In this document: positions 54,195-61,784 of the stretch, one piece after another
Layout of the letters: each line of letters begins with the position of its first letter
How positions within the stretch are numbered: position 1 is the stretch's first letter
Assembly (NCBI RefSeq): GCF_014750685.1
Contig: NZ_JAAXGE010000009.1
Span: 1-64,000, forward strand
Length of the DNA stretch: 64,000 nucleotides
Direction: 5' to 3'
Origin: Bacteroides sp. GM023
Lineage (GTDB): Bacteria; Bacteroidota; Bacteroidia; Bacteroidales; Bacteroidaceae
The notes under the pieces: generated by a model
Database searches by the model: none
The model's input: only the letters and a program-made list of their open reading frames with translations
What the model was told of the DNA's origin: nothing
Position numbers and translations under genes: made by a program

Positions 54195-55946
54195 ATGGAA
54201 AAATATTTATTTCCGGACAGAAAGCGCATTCCTTACGGTATGATGAACTTCGCATTAATTCGTCGTGAAGACTATTATTATGTTGACAAAACCCATTTCA
54301 TACCTCTAATAGAACAGGCAGACCGTTTCTTTTTCTTCATCCGCCCCCGACGCTTCGGCAAAAGTTTGACGCTGAATGTGCTACAACACTATTATGATGT
54401 GCGTACTAAAGACAAATTCGATGAACTCTTTGGAGATTTATATATAGGCAAGTATCCCACGCGTGACCGTAATAGTTATCTGGTGCTTTATCTCAATTTC
54501 TCCGGTATCGTCGGTGAACTGAGTAACTACCGTGAAGGACTGGATGCGCATTGCCAAATTTGTTTTGACTATTTCTGCGAAGTCTATGCCGACCTTCTGC
54601 CGCAAGGCATCAAAGAGAGACTGGACGAAAAGGATGGGGCAGTCAATCAGCTCGACTTTCTTTATCATGAGTGTGAACGTGCCGGTCGGGATATTTATCT
54701 TTTTATCGATGAGTACGACCACTTCACCAACGCTATACTTTCCGACCCCGAAAGCCTGTATCGCTATACCAACGAAACACATGGCGAAGGTTATCTCCGT
54801 GCCTTCTTCAACAAGGTTAAGGCAGGAACCTATTCCAGCATCAAACGCTGTTTCATAACGGGTGTCAGCCCCGTGACGATGGACGATTTGACTAGTGGAT
54901 TCAACATTGGTACCAATTACTCGCTCACATCCGAATTTAACGAAATGATGGGATTCACTGAAGGGGAAGTGCGCGAAATGCTGACTTACTATTCGACAAA
55001 CAGCCCTTTCCGGCATACTGTAGACGAACTGATAGGAATAATGAAGCCGTGGTATGACAACTATTGTTTTGCGCAGGAATGCTACGGTGATACCACAATG
55101 TATAATTCTAATATGGTGCTCTATTTTGTTAAGAACTATATAATGAGTGGCAAGGCGCCACGAGATATGGTAGAAGATAATATCCGTATCGATTACGAAA
55201 AATTGCGTATGCTCATCCGAAAAGACAAGGAGTTTGCCCATGATGCTTCTGTTGTCCAGACTTTAGTAAGTCAAGGTTATATTACCGGAGAGTTAAAGAA
55301 AGGGTTCCCTGCTGTCAGCATCACCAATCCTGATAACTTTGTGAGTTTGCTCTACTATTTCGGTATGCTCACTATCAGCGGATTACATAGAGGAGAGACT
55401 AAACTGACCATCCCTAACCAAGTGGTGCAGGAGCAGCTTTATACCTATTTGCTGAATACATACAATGATGCAGACCTGAGTTTTAGTAGCTACGAGAAGA
55501 GTGAACTTTCCAGTCGACTTGCCTACGACGGCGACTGGAAAGCTTATTTCAGTTATATTGCCGACTGTCTGAAACGCTATGCTTCCCAACGTGACAAACA
55601 GAAAGGGGAATTTTTCGTCCACGGCTTCACTCTTGCCATGACAGCTCAGAACCGCTTTTATCGTCCTATCTCTGAGCAAGACACGCAAGCGGGTTACGTT
55701 GATATATTCCTATGCCCTTTGTTGGATATTTATTCTGATATGACGCACAGTTATATTGTAGAATTGAAGTATGCAAAATACAAGGACCCTGAAAACCGTG
55801 TGGAAGAACTGCGTCGGGAAGCTATCGAGCAAGCCAACCGCTATGCGGAAACGGAGACTGTGAAACGGGCTGTCGGCACTACGAAACTGCACAAGATTGT
55901 GGTGGTATATAAAGGGATGGATATGTCGGTGTGTGAAGAAGTCTGA
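54195..55946 (+). CDS. AAA-ATPase with C-terminal PD-(D/E)XK nuclease-like domain
   Basis: This 583-residue cytoplasmic protein has an N-terminal AAA-ATPase_like domain: DYYYVDKTHFI, a Walker A-type loop RPRRFGKSLTL, Walker B IYLFIDEYDHF, and the sensor-like ITGVSPVTMDDL. Residues about 480-560 contain GYVDIFLCPL and SYIVELKYAK, the D...E.K pattern of the PD-(D/E)XK nuclease fold. Many near-copies of this type occur per Bacteroides genome, and their function is not established. It has its own promoter and no partner gene, so it is separate from the pectin locus. It marks the start of an accessory stretch. Confidence 0.85.
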   Translation: MEKYLFPDRKRIPYGMMNFALIRREDYYYVDKTHFIPLIEQADRFFFFIRPRRFGKSLTLNVLQHYYDVRTKDKFDELFGDLYIGKYPTRDRNSYLVLYLNFSGIVGELSNYREGLDAHCQICFDYFCEVYADLLPQGIKERLDEKDGAVNQLDFLYHECERAGRDIYLFIDEYDHFTNAILSDPESLYRYTNETHGEGYLRAFFNKVKAGTYSSIKRCFITGVSPVTMDDLTSGFNIGTNYSLTSEFNEMMGFTEGEVREMLTYYSTNSPFRHTVDELIGIMKPWYDNYCFAQECYGDTTMYNSNMVLYFVKNYIMSGKAPRDMVEDNIRIDYEKLRMLIRKDKEFAHDASVVQTLVSQGYITGELKKGFPAVSITNPDNFVSLLYYFGMLTISGLHRGETKLTIPNQVVQEQLYTYLLNTYNDADLSFSSYEKSELSSRLAYDGDWKAYFSYIADCLKRYASQRDKQKGEFFVHGFTLAMTAQNRFYRPISEQDTQAGYVDIFLCPLLDIYSDMTHSYIVELKYAKYKDPENRVEELRREAIEQANRYAETETVKRAVGTTKLHKIVVVYKGMDMSVCEEV

Positions 55947-55990
55947 CCCCGTATTGAGGATTGTATAAAAGGGAAAGCAGTCTGAAATCG

Positions 55991-55998
55991 TATCTTTG
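55991..55998 (+). promoter_or_regulatory. Possible -7 element ahead of the inverted-repeat element
   Basis: TATCTTTG is an exact -7 match, but no -33 TTTG lies at the right distance and no gene follows. It may drive a non-coding transcript into the element at 56089. Confidence 0.3.
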
Positions 55999-56088
55999 CA
56001 ACAATTAGAAGTATCGGCAATAAAAGACGGTCGCTATTCTGTATAGATATGAGCTAAACGAGACTAACTTTCATGTCATAACACTTTT

Positions 56089-56617
56089 AAAGTTTGAAAA
56101 CGCAAAAACATCTTGCACCTTACACTAATCGGGCTCATTTATTTGATATACAACCATTTAATACAGTGCAAGATACAGTGGAAGATGTGTGTAAGATACT
56201 TTTATCTTGCACGTTATCTCGCGATTACTTATTGGCTCATATCCGATTGACGGCTGTTTTATTTTGTTTCAAGCGCTTGAAACAAACTGTTTGCAGGCTT
56301 GAAACAAACTGTTTCAAGGCGCTAAACACTTTGTTTCGCTATAGAGAATACTTTGTTTCGCGGCACAAAACAGATTGTTTACCGGTATGAACAAGGCATT
56401 CATGTATAGATTCGGTAAATTACTACATATCTTCTATAAATATGCCTAGATAAATGATAGGGCGACATATAACAAAATTAAGACGGAACAGTGTGTAAGA
56501 TACCTTTATCTTACACGTATCTGCAACTGTATCTTACACTGCATTAAATGGTTGTATGTCAGATAAATGAGTCCGATTAGTGTAAGGTGCAAGATGTTTT
56601 TGCATTTTCAAACTTTA
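56089..56617. repeat. 529-bp element bounded by 124-bp inverted repeats
   Basis: The arms 56089-56212 and 56494-56617 are reverse complements with about 109 of 124 positions matching by hand count. Both contain several copies of GTGYAAGATA in either orientation. The 281-bp centre has a perfect 18-bp palindrome (56266-56283), a direct repeat of TTGAAACAAACTGTTT (56277 and 56299) and further TTTGTTTCG repeats. No transposase or target duplication is visible. It may be a MITE-like remnant, a structured RNA or a DNA cruciform. The one open frame inside (56094-56390) is not credible as a gene. Confidence 0.75.
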
Positions 56618-56689
56618 GAGAACGGATATTGTGATTTAATTCAAAACAGTAAGAAATGAACTAAATTATAAATTAAGGATTAGGCACGG

Positions 56690-56753
56690 ATTACGCGGTA
56701 GCTTTGCGCACTCACTGCGCTAGAACTGTGAAATCCGTGTAATCCGTGCCTAA
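56690..56753. repeat. REP-like palindrome
   Basis: Outer arms TTAGGCACGGATTAC (56690-56704) and GTAATCCGTGCCTAA (56739-56753) are perfect complements, extended by a CGG/CCG pair set with one mismatch. An inner GCGCA/TGCGC hairpin lies at the tip. Such GC-rich palindromes are often dispersed between genes. Confidence 0.65.
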
Positions 56754-57073
56754 AAAGAATCATAAGCATTTGGTTCATTTCCCCTATCATAATGAACATT
56801 TCAACTAAATAGCAAAAGAACCACTAAAATCAGGATGATACAAGTTGATAAAATCTTTTTCGTGACTGAATTGAAGTTACCAAAATCGTCAGATAGACGC
56901 TTAATAAATTAAACATATACTACTTCTTTGAAAAAACGGCTTATGCATGAATATATCAGAAAAATATAATTATATTTGCGGAGTATCTTCTTAGGAGGAT
57001 GCGTTTTTTATTATTGGAGATAGCGTTTTTTATTGTCTGCTTTAGAAAATCTGGTAAATTTTTGTGTTCGCAG

Positions 57074-57155
57074 ATAATAAGTGACCGTTCTCCACGTCCA
57101 TGTTGTATATATTCTTGTTATATACCTCAACGGGCGTGGAGCTATTACTTATTAT
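57074..57155 (+). ncRNA. Candidate structured RNA, long nested hairpin
   Basis: Three nested stems fall in register: ATAATAAGT (57074-57082) with ACTTATTAT (57147-57155); CTCCACGTCC (57090-57099) with GGGCGTGGAG (57132-57141, one G-U pair); GTATATA (57105-57111) with TATATAC (57119-57125). An exact -7 element TATATTTG lies upstream near 56972-56979. No known RNA family was recognised. A 61-codon frame at 56999-57184 crosses it and is not convincing. In 55947-57261 I see no other gene. Confidence 0.45.
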
Positions 57156-57261
57156 TCGAGCACGGGCTTACCAGAGCCTTCTAGAGGGTAATATACTAAT
57201 AGTTTCCGCGCCTTTTTTATTGGCATTGCGGTAAACCAATAAATTATTTAACATTGAGAAT

Positions 57262-57510
57262 ATGGGCATAATTAGTGATTTTAAAGTGTTTTTCTATTGG
57301 CACAAAATGCTTGCTTACTTATTAGCATTAGGTTACATAGTACTAATTTTTATAATATTTGTACTGTCGTTGATAATTGCACAGCAGAATGAAGATATCA
57401 ATATGCTAAGAGATGTTGATGATAACCAATACAATACCCAAACAGAACAATATTTTAATAAACGGAAATATGAAAAGGAATATCACTTTATACACATTAA
57501 TCGTAGATAA
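57262..57510 (+). CDS. Small single-pass membrane protein, hypothetical
   Basis: This 82-residue frame has one clear membrane helix (AYLLALGYIVLIFIIFVLSL, about 18-37), then a polar, Asn/Gln/Lys-rich tail. I do not recognise a family. Support is limited to the ATG with an A-rich upstream stretch and the sensible membrane-protein pattern. It follows the candidate structured RNA by 107 bp. Confidence 0.4.
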   Translation: MGIISDFKVFFYWHKMLAYLLALGYIVLIFIIFVLSLIIAQQNEDINMLRDVDDNQYNTQTEQYFNKRKYEKEYHFIHINRR

Positions 57511-57557
57511 TAACTAAGTATGAGTTCTTGGCAAGAGCAATTTCTTCGTAAGTCATA

Positions 57558-57587
57558 TTTGTTGAATTGATATTTATCGTATATTTG
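57558..57587 (+). promoter_or_regulatory. Promoter of HEPN-MNT operon
   Basis: TTTG (57558-57561), an 18-bp spacer and TATATTTG (57580-57587) precede the MNT gene. The ribosome site AAGGAG before ATG 57612 is unusually Shine-Dalgarno-like for this window. Confidence 0.55.
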
Positions 57588-57611
57588 TAAAAGAGTAAAG
57601 GAGAAACAAAT

Positions 57612-57938
57612 ATGAAAAGTAGTCATGCAAATAAAGTATTAGAGTCTATTAAGCAGACATTAACGGAGCATTTGCCAAAAGGAGGAAAAGCGTTGTTGTT
57701 TGGTTCTCAAGCTCGTGGGGATGCACGGGTTGATTCTGATTGGGATATTTTGATTATTTTAGATAAAGAAAAACTGGAGTCTGAAGATTATGATAAGGTA
57801 AGTTTCCCATTAACTATGTTGGGATGGGACTTGGGAGCGCGGATTAATCCGATTATGTATACCGTGAAAGAATGGGCTGCAAGTTGCATTACCCCCTTTT
57901 ATAAAAATGTAGAACAGGAAGGAATTGAATTGATATGA
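57612..57938 (+). CDS. MNT-type minimal nucleotidyltransferase, antitoxin of HEPN-MNT pair
   Basis: This 108-residue protein has the GSx10DxD nucleotidyltransferase motif: GSQARGDARVDSDWD (residues about 32-46). In HEPN-MNT systems the MNT protein blocks the HEPN RNase by transferring AMP units to it. The stop codon overlaps the HEPN start by 4 bp, so the two are translationally coupled. It is a complete, intact small domain. The antitoxin role follows from the family and the pairing. Confidence 0.85.
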   Translation: MKSSHANKVLESIKQTLTEHLPKGGKALLFGSQARGDARVDSDWDILIILDKEKLESEDYDKVSFPLTMLGWDLGARINPIMYTVKEWAASCITPFYKNVEQEGIELI

Positions 57939-58336
57939 AATTGACAGATGAAGAACGCAATTCTTTAGTAATATTGCAATTAGAGAAAGCTAAAGTATTT
58001 CTAAAACAAGCAGATGAAATGTTTGATATGAAGTATTGGGATATTGCTTCCAATAGATACTACTATGCATGTTTTCATGCAGTTCAAGCCTTGTTAATAC
58101 AAAATGGATTGTCATGTAAGACTCATGATGGATTGATAGCTTGCTTTGGTTTGAATTTTATAAAAACTGGTAAAATAAGTTCACGTTTGGGAAGTTTTTT
58201 GGCACGTATGGAACAATTGCGGCAGAAAGGAGATTATAATTGCATTTATTCAATATCGGAGGATGAAATCAGTACGATAAAGGCTCCGGCAAGAGAACTT
58301 ATTGAAACTATTGAAGTCCTGCTTGCCGAATTATAA
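57935..58336 (+). CDS. HEPN-domain protein, likely RNase toxin of HEPN-MNT pair
   Basis: This 133-residue helical protein contains the HEPN motif RX6H (RYYYACFH, about residues 46-53), the usual RNA-cutting pair. It overlaps the MNT gene by 4 bp. The tyrosine two residues after the His, which is the AMPylation site in HepT-type toxins, is absent here (HAV). It may belong to the PF05168-type HEPN branch, where control by MNT is less well described. It ends 21 bp before the convergent phosphatase gene. Confidence 0.82.
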   Translation: MKLTDEERNSLVILQLEKAKVFLKQADEMFDMKYWDIASNRYYYACFHAVQALLIQNGLSCKTHDGLIACFGLNFIKTGKISSRLGSFLARMEQLRQKGDYNCIYSISEDEISTIKAPARELIETIEVLLAEL

Positions 58337-58357
58337 TTATTTTAGTAAAGGCTATCA

Positions 58358-59011
58358 TCACAAAAGAACCAATTCTTTAATCTTTTCAGCAGCATCTGCT
58401 ATATATGCCGGATTAAACTCTTCCAGTTCACTCTTGGGACGAAATCCCCATGTCACTCCGCAAGCGGTAACTCCTGCGTTGGCAGCCGTTTGCATATCTA
58501 CTCCCGAGTCGCCTATATAGAGAACATCTTTTTTTTCTACATTAGCCAGTTGTAATATATCAAAGACAATAATCGGGTCAGGTTTAACATTCACCCCTTC
58601 CCGTTGACCGAATACGGCAGTAAAATGAGTTTCGGGAAAGTAGTGGGCAACAAGCTTTTCGGTAGCAGCCTGATATTTATTGGAAGCTACGGCAAGCTGA
58701 ACTCCTTCGGATTGCAAATAGGATAATAGTTCAGAAATACCCGGATAAGGGCGGCTGTCATCTGCATTATGAATGTCGTAATGAGGAACAAATTCATTGC
58801 GTACGCGACGAACATTTTCTTCTGTCTTTTCTCCTTCGGGCAGTGCACGTTCAAATAGTTTGTTGACCCCGTTTCCTACCATGAAGTTATACTTTTCTAT
58901 CTCATGTGTGGGGTATCCCAGTTTATTTAAAGCGTAGTTGGTACTGTGTGCCAGGTCGGCGATAGTATTCAGTAATGTACCATCCAAATCGAATATTGCT
59001 AGTTTTTTCAT
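58358..59011 (-). CDS. HAD-family phosphatase, phosphoglycolate phosphatase-like
   Basis: This 217-residue cytoplasmic protein has all four HAD motifs: DLDGTLLNT (Asp nucleophile), ASNK, KPDP and GDSGVDMQTA. An alpha-helical cap (subclass C1) lies between motifs 1 and 2, with VGNGV typical of Gph/PGP. It would dephosphorylate 2-phosphoglycolate or a similar small phosphoester. It stands between two toxin-antitoxin pairs but is a housekeeping-type enzyme with no evident link to them. Confidence 0.88.
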   Translation of the reverse strand: MKKLAIFDLDGTLLNTIADLAHSTNYALNKLGYPTHEIEKYNFMVGNGVNKLFERALPEGEKTEENVRRVRNEFVPHYDIHNADDSRPYPGISELLSYLQSEGVQLAVASNKYQAATEKLVAHYFPETHFTAVFGQREGVNVKPDPIIVFDILQLANVEKKDVLYIGDSGVDMQTAANAGVTACGVTWGFRPKSELEEFNPAYIADAAEKIKELVLL

Positions 59012-59111
59012 TGCGGTTTGGGCTTGTTATTAATCCTGTATTTATAATCTTTCTGTGTACAAAGATAGGAATAAAAAACGGATAAATGAACCTGTTTCCG
59101 GTTACTTTCGT

Positions 59112-59119
59112 TATCTTTG
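59112..59119 (+). promoter_or_regulatory. -7 element of RelE-like toxin-antitoxin operon
   Basis: TATCTTTG, 35 bp before the antitoxin start codon; a weak TTTC stands in for the -33 TTTG. Confidence 0.5.
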
Positions 59120-59153
59120 TACTTACTTAAATGAAAGAAGAAAGGAGATAACA

Positions 59154-59429
59154 ATGGACAATTCAATGGAACTGGAAGCATATAAAGCAGAATTGGCCCG
59201 TGAGATACTAATGTCGAATAGTCGTCAATTACTGGATAAGGTGAAGATGGTGCTTCATAGCGAATCATCAACTAATGTAAATGTTGTGAAAGAAGATTGT
59301 GAAGAATATAAACCTCGAACCAAAACAGAGGTATTGAGTGACTTGAGGGAAGCGTGTGAGGAAGCCCGGCTGATACGCGAAGGAAAGGCGAAAGGGATTT
59401 CAGCAGAAGATTTACTTAATGAATTGTAA
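59154..59429 (+). CDS. Antitoxin of RelE-like pair
   Basis: This 91-residue acidic protein is the first of a two-gene unit. ATG 59154 is preferred because AAAGGAGATAACA supplies a strong ribosome site; the frame is open for another 33 codons upstream, through the -7 element. The N-terminal half is helical (ELEAYKAELAREILM), and the C-terminal tail (EEARLIREGKAKGISAEDLL) resembles toxin-wrapping ends of small type II antitoxins. No clear DNA-binding motif was seen. Its stop overlaps the toxin start by 11 bp. Confidence 0.7.
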   Translation: MDNSMELEAYKAELAREILMSNSRQLLDKVKMVLHSESSTNVNVVKEDCEEYKPRTKTEVLSDLREACEEARLIREGKAKGISAEDLLNEL

Positions 59430-59757
59430 TATTGTAGCTACCTCTTTATTTAAGAGGGAATTGAAAAGATTGAGCAAACACTATAAATCAATGCAACAGG
59501 ATTTTGCTGATTTACTGGACTCATTAAGGCAGAATCCACAGCAGGGAGTTGATTTGGGTAAGGGACTGCATAAAGTACGCATGGCAATCTCTTCCAAAGG
59601 GAAAGGCAAAAGTGGCGGAGCAAGAGTCATTACTCTTACAGCATTAATCTCAAAAACAGATACTAACATTGTTCTTCTGACTATTTACGATAAATCTGAA
59701 TGTGAGAATCTCACAGACAAAGAATTGGCGGATATTGTGAAGAAGAGCAGTTTATAA
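59419..59757 (+). CDS. RelE/ParE-superfamily toxin
   Basis: This 112-residue basic protein fits the RelE/ParE fold: an N-terminal strand and helical hairpin (FKRELKRLSKHYKSMQQDF), then the sheet KVRMAISSKGKGKSGGARVITL and the final strand NIVLLTIYDKSE. This type, with the KGKSGGARV turn, is a common chromosomal RelE-like toxin of Bacteroidetes, probably an mRNA interferase. It overlaps the antitoxin by 11 bp, the usual coupled arrangement. Confidence 0.82.
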   Translation: MNCNIVATSLFKRELKRLSKHYKSMQQDFADLLDSLRQNPQQGVDLGKGLHKVRMAISSKGKGKSGGARVITLTALISKTDTNIVLLTIYDKSECENLTDKELADIVKKSSL

Positions 59758-59807
59758 GATTGCTGTTTTTATTCTCTTGTATCATTGAATGAGAATATAT
59801 AAATTAG

Positions 59808-59845
59808 TATCGCCCTATTGATATGGTTATGTCAATAGGGCGATA
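59808..59845. terminator. Bidirectional terminator between toxin and GH43 genes
   Basis: A 15-base stem (TATCGCCCTATTGAT against GTCAATAGGGCGATA, one wobble) lies between convergent genes; TTGTTTCTTT follows on the plus strand. Confidence 0.8.
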
Positions 59846-59876
59846 TTGTTTCTTTATACTATTCCATTGGAGAAAA

Positions 59877-61553
59877 TTACTTCTTGGTAATGCGGAACCA
59901 ATCCACATCCGCCCATCCGCCGTCATTAGTAACAACAGCCGGACGTGTGCAGAACATCCCGACCTTAGTACCAATCCATTGTCCTTCTCTTGCTTGGAAA
60001 GGACTGCCTAATGATTGATATTTCTTTCCGTCAAGGCTGTAACTGAAATCACACATGACAATGAGGTCATGTCCGCCTTCGCTGGCTTTGATTTTCTTGC
60101 CGTCACAACTAAAGCGAACTTTCAGATAAACTGTTTTTTGGGAAAGGTCAACGGTGGCTTTCGTTTCTTCCGGCTTCCCTTTATCTGCCCTTTTGCATTC
60201 AACTTGCGACAATACAAGTCCTTTATCTGTATTTTCTAAAATAAGTCCGGCATAATCCCTGCCCATAACGACAAGTCCGGTGCGTTCACCTTTATTCTTT
60301 TGGTTAGGGCTGAACGTTAGTTTCATCGTAGCGGTGAAATTGTCCGAAGGAGTTTTCTGTAATAAGAGGTTGGCTACATCCCACATATTCTTGTAGTCTT
60401 GTACGACAGGGTAGGAGTACAATCTCACGTAACTCTTGTCACCTGCATAGTACGCCCATTTTTCGTTGATGTTAGCGTGCCATTGCCATTGCGGAGACAG
60501 TGTGTAACCGTCGAATTCGTCGCTTTCCTGCGGGGTACAGATGGGATAAGTCTTTCCTACATTCGGCTTTTTGTAAGTCAGGACAGGTTCGCCGCAGCCG
60601 TCGCCGTCTTTATCTACGCCGATAACAGGCCAGTCGTTTACCCATTTCATGGGTTGCAGGTGCATGATACGACCGTAAGCGCCTACGTCCTGGAAGTGGA
60701 GAAACCAGTCTTCACCAGTAGGGGTATCTACCCATGCACCTTGATGAGGGCCGTTGACGGGAGAGTTGCCTTGTGCAAGCACTGTTTTCCATTCGTAAGG
60801 GCCATATACGTTTTTGGAACGTAACACCACTTGCCATCCTGTCGGTACGCCACCTGCCGGATGGAAGATATAATAATAATCGTTTCTTTTGTAGAATTTG
60901 GGGCCTTCACAAGTCTGGTGGGCTTCGTGACCGTCAAAGACAATGCGTGAAGGAGTGATGGCTTTTGTTGCTTCCGAATTCAGTTCGCAGATAGTGATGA
61001 CACTTTTCAATCCGGCACGGCTTCCTGCGTATGCATGTACCAAATATACTTTTCCGTCTTCATCCCATAACGGGCAGGTGTCGATGATTCCTTTTCCTGC
61101 TTTAACCAAAACGGGTTCGCTCCACGGGCCTTTCGGGTCTTTGGCTTTCACCATGAAAGCACCCTGGTCGGGGTCACCCCAAAAGATATAGAATTCGCCG
61201 TTGTGATGGCGGATGGCAGGAGCCCAGACACGGTTGCCGTGTTCGGGACGTTCGGGAGTTTCGATAGGAGTGAGGGCATTGGGCACTGCTGCACCGATAA
61301 TTGTCCAGTTCACCAAGTCTTTGGAATGTAGAATCTGCAATCCGGGAAGACAGTTGAAACTGGATGAAGTCATATAGAAATCATCGCCTACACGGCAAGC
61401 GTCAGGGTCGGAGTAATCGGCATAAAGTACCGGATTCTTGTATTTACCGTTTCCAAGGTCGGAAACCCATACTTCGGATACATAGTTGTTCTGTGCCAGT
61501 GCCGGAAAGGCGGTCAGCAGGCAGAGAACTAAAATCTGTGTCAGTCGTTTCAT
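59877..61553 (-). CDS. GH43-family glycosidase with C-terminal beta-sandwich
   Basis: This 558-residue protein has a signal peptide ending LAQ (residue 21). The five-bladed propeller carries the GH43 catalytic triad: Asp in YADYSDPDACRVGDDFYM, Asp in GIIDTCPLWDEDGKVYL and Glu in QTCEGPKFYKRNDYY. Residues about 355-558 form a GH43-associated beta-sandwich (ESDEFDGYTLSPQWQWHAN; GWADVDWFRITKK). The layout fits arabinofuranosidases or galactosidases that trim pectin side chains; the exact linkage cannot be read from sequence. It follows the pectin theme after the accessory gap. Confidence 0.85.
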   Translation of the reverse strand: MKRLTQILVLCLLTAFPALAQNNYVSEVWVSDLGNGKYKNPVLYADYSDPDACRVGDDFYMTSSSFNCLPGLQILHSKDLVNWTIIGAAVPNALTPIETPERPEHGNRVWAPAIRHHNGEFYIFWGDPDQGAFMVKAKDPKGPWSEPVLVKAGKGIIDTCPLWDEDGKVYLVHAYAGSRAGLKSVITICELNSEATKAITPSRIVFDGHEAHQTCEGPKFYKRNDYYYIFHPAGGVPTGWQVVLRSKNVYGPYEWKTVLAQGNSPVNGPHQGAWVDTPTGEDWFLHFQDVGAYGRIMHLQPMKWVNDWPVIGVDKDGDGCGEPVLTYKKPNVGKTYPICTPQESDEFDGYTLSPQWQWHANINEKWAYYAGDKSYVRLYSYPVVQDYKNMWDVANLLLQKTPSDNFTATMKLTFSPNQKNKGERTGLVVMGRDYAGLILENTDKGLVLSQVECKRADKGKPEETKATVDLSQKTVYLKVRFSCDGKKIKASEGGHDLIVMCDFSYSLDGKKYQSLGSPFQAREGQWIGTKVGMFCTRPAVVTNDGGWADVDWFRITKK

Positions 61554-61610
61554 GATATAAGAAGATTAAATAGTTTTATATAAATGATTTATACGATTTA
61601 TCTGATGTGG

Positions 61611-61618
61611 CAAAGGTA
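61611..61618 (-). promoter_or_regulatory. -7 element of GH43 gene
   Basis: TACCTTTG on the minus strand, right after the T-tract of the upstream terminator. CTGCACAATTATT begins 36 bp upstream inside the terminator hairpin and resembles the shared GTAC box, perhaps by chance. Confidence 0.55.
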
Positions 61619-61619
61619 G

Positions 61620-61660
61620 AAAAAAAGACTCTGCACAGGGAGTAATAATTGTGCAGAGTC
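61620..61660 (-). terminator. Intrinsic terminator downstream of DUF4861 gene
   Basis: Perfect 11-base arms (GACTCTGCACA and its complement) and, on the minus strand, seven Ts. Confidence 0.85.
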
Positions 61661-61784
61661 GTATAAAAATTGGTAGAAACCTCGTAAATTTTGTTTAGTT
61701 GTATTTGTATCTACCTTATTGGGTGGGATGTGGTTCTTTAATATGTGATTCTTTAGTATGTGGTTCTTTTAGAGTGTGTCTTCT

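Noticed and set aside
54438..55241. 267-codon minus-strand open frame
   Set aside because: Antisense to the AAA-ATPase gene, which has intact Walker and nuclease motifs.
56094..56390. 98-codon frame inside the inverted-repeat element
   Set aside because: It begins inside one arm, lacks an ATG start, and its codons run through palindromes and direct repeats.
56999..57184. 61-codon frame starting in the candidate RNA leader
   Set aside because: It crosses a strong nested hairpin, has mixed hydrophobicity without a clear membrane helix and no family resemblance.
59055..59153. Longer antitoxin N-terminus
   Set aside because: The extra 33 codons overlap the -7 element, and a strong ribosome site sits just before ATG 59154.
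61618..61654. GTAC-type box at the GH43 promoter
   Set aside because: CTGCACAATTATT is at the right distance but is one arm of a terminator stem with GCAC in place of GTAC, so its match may be due to the hairpin.
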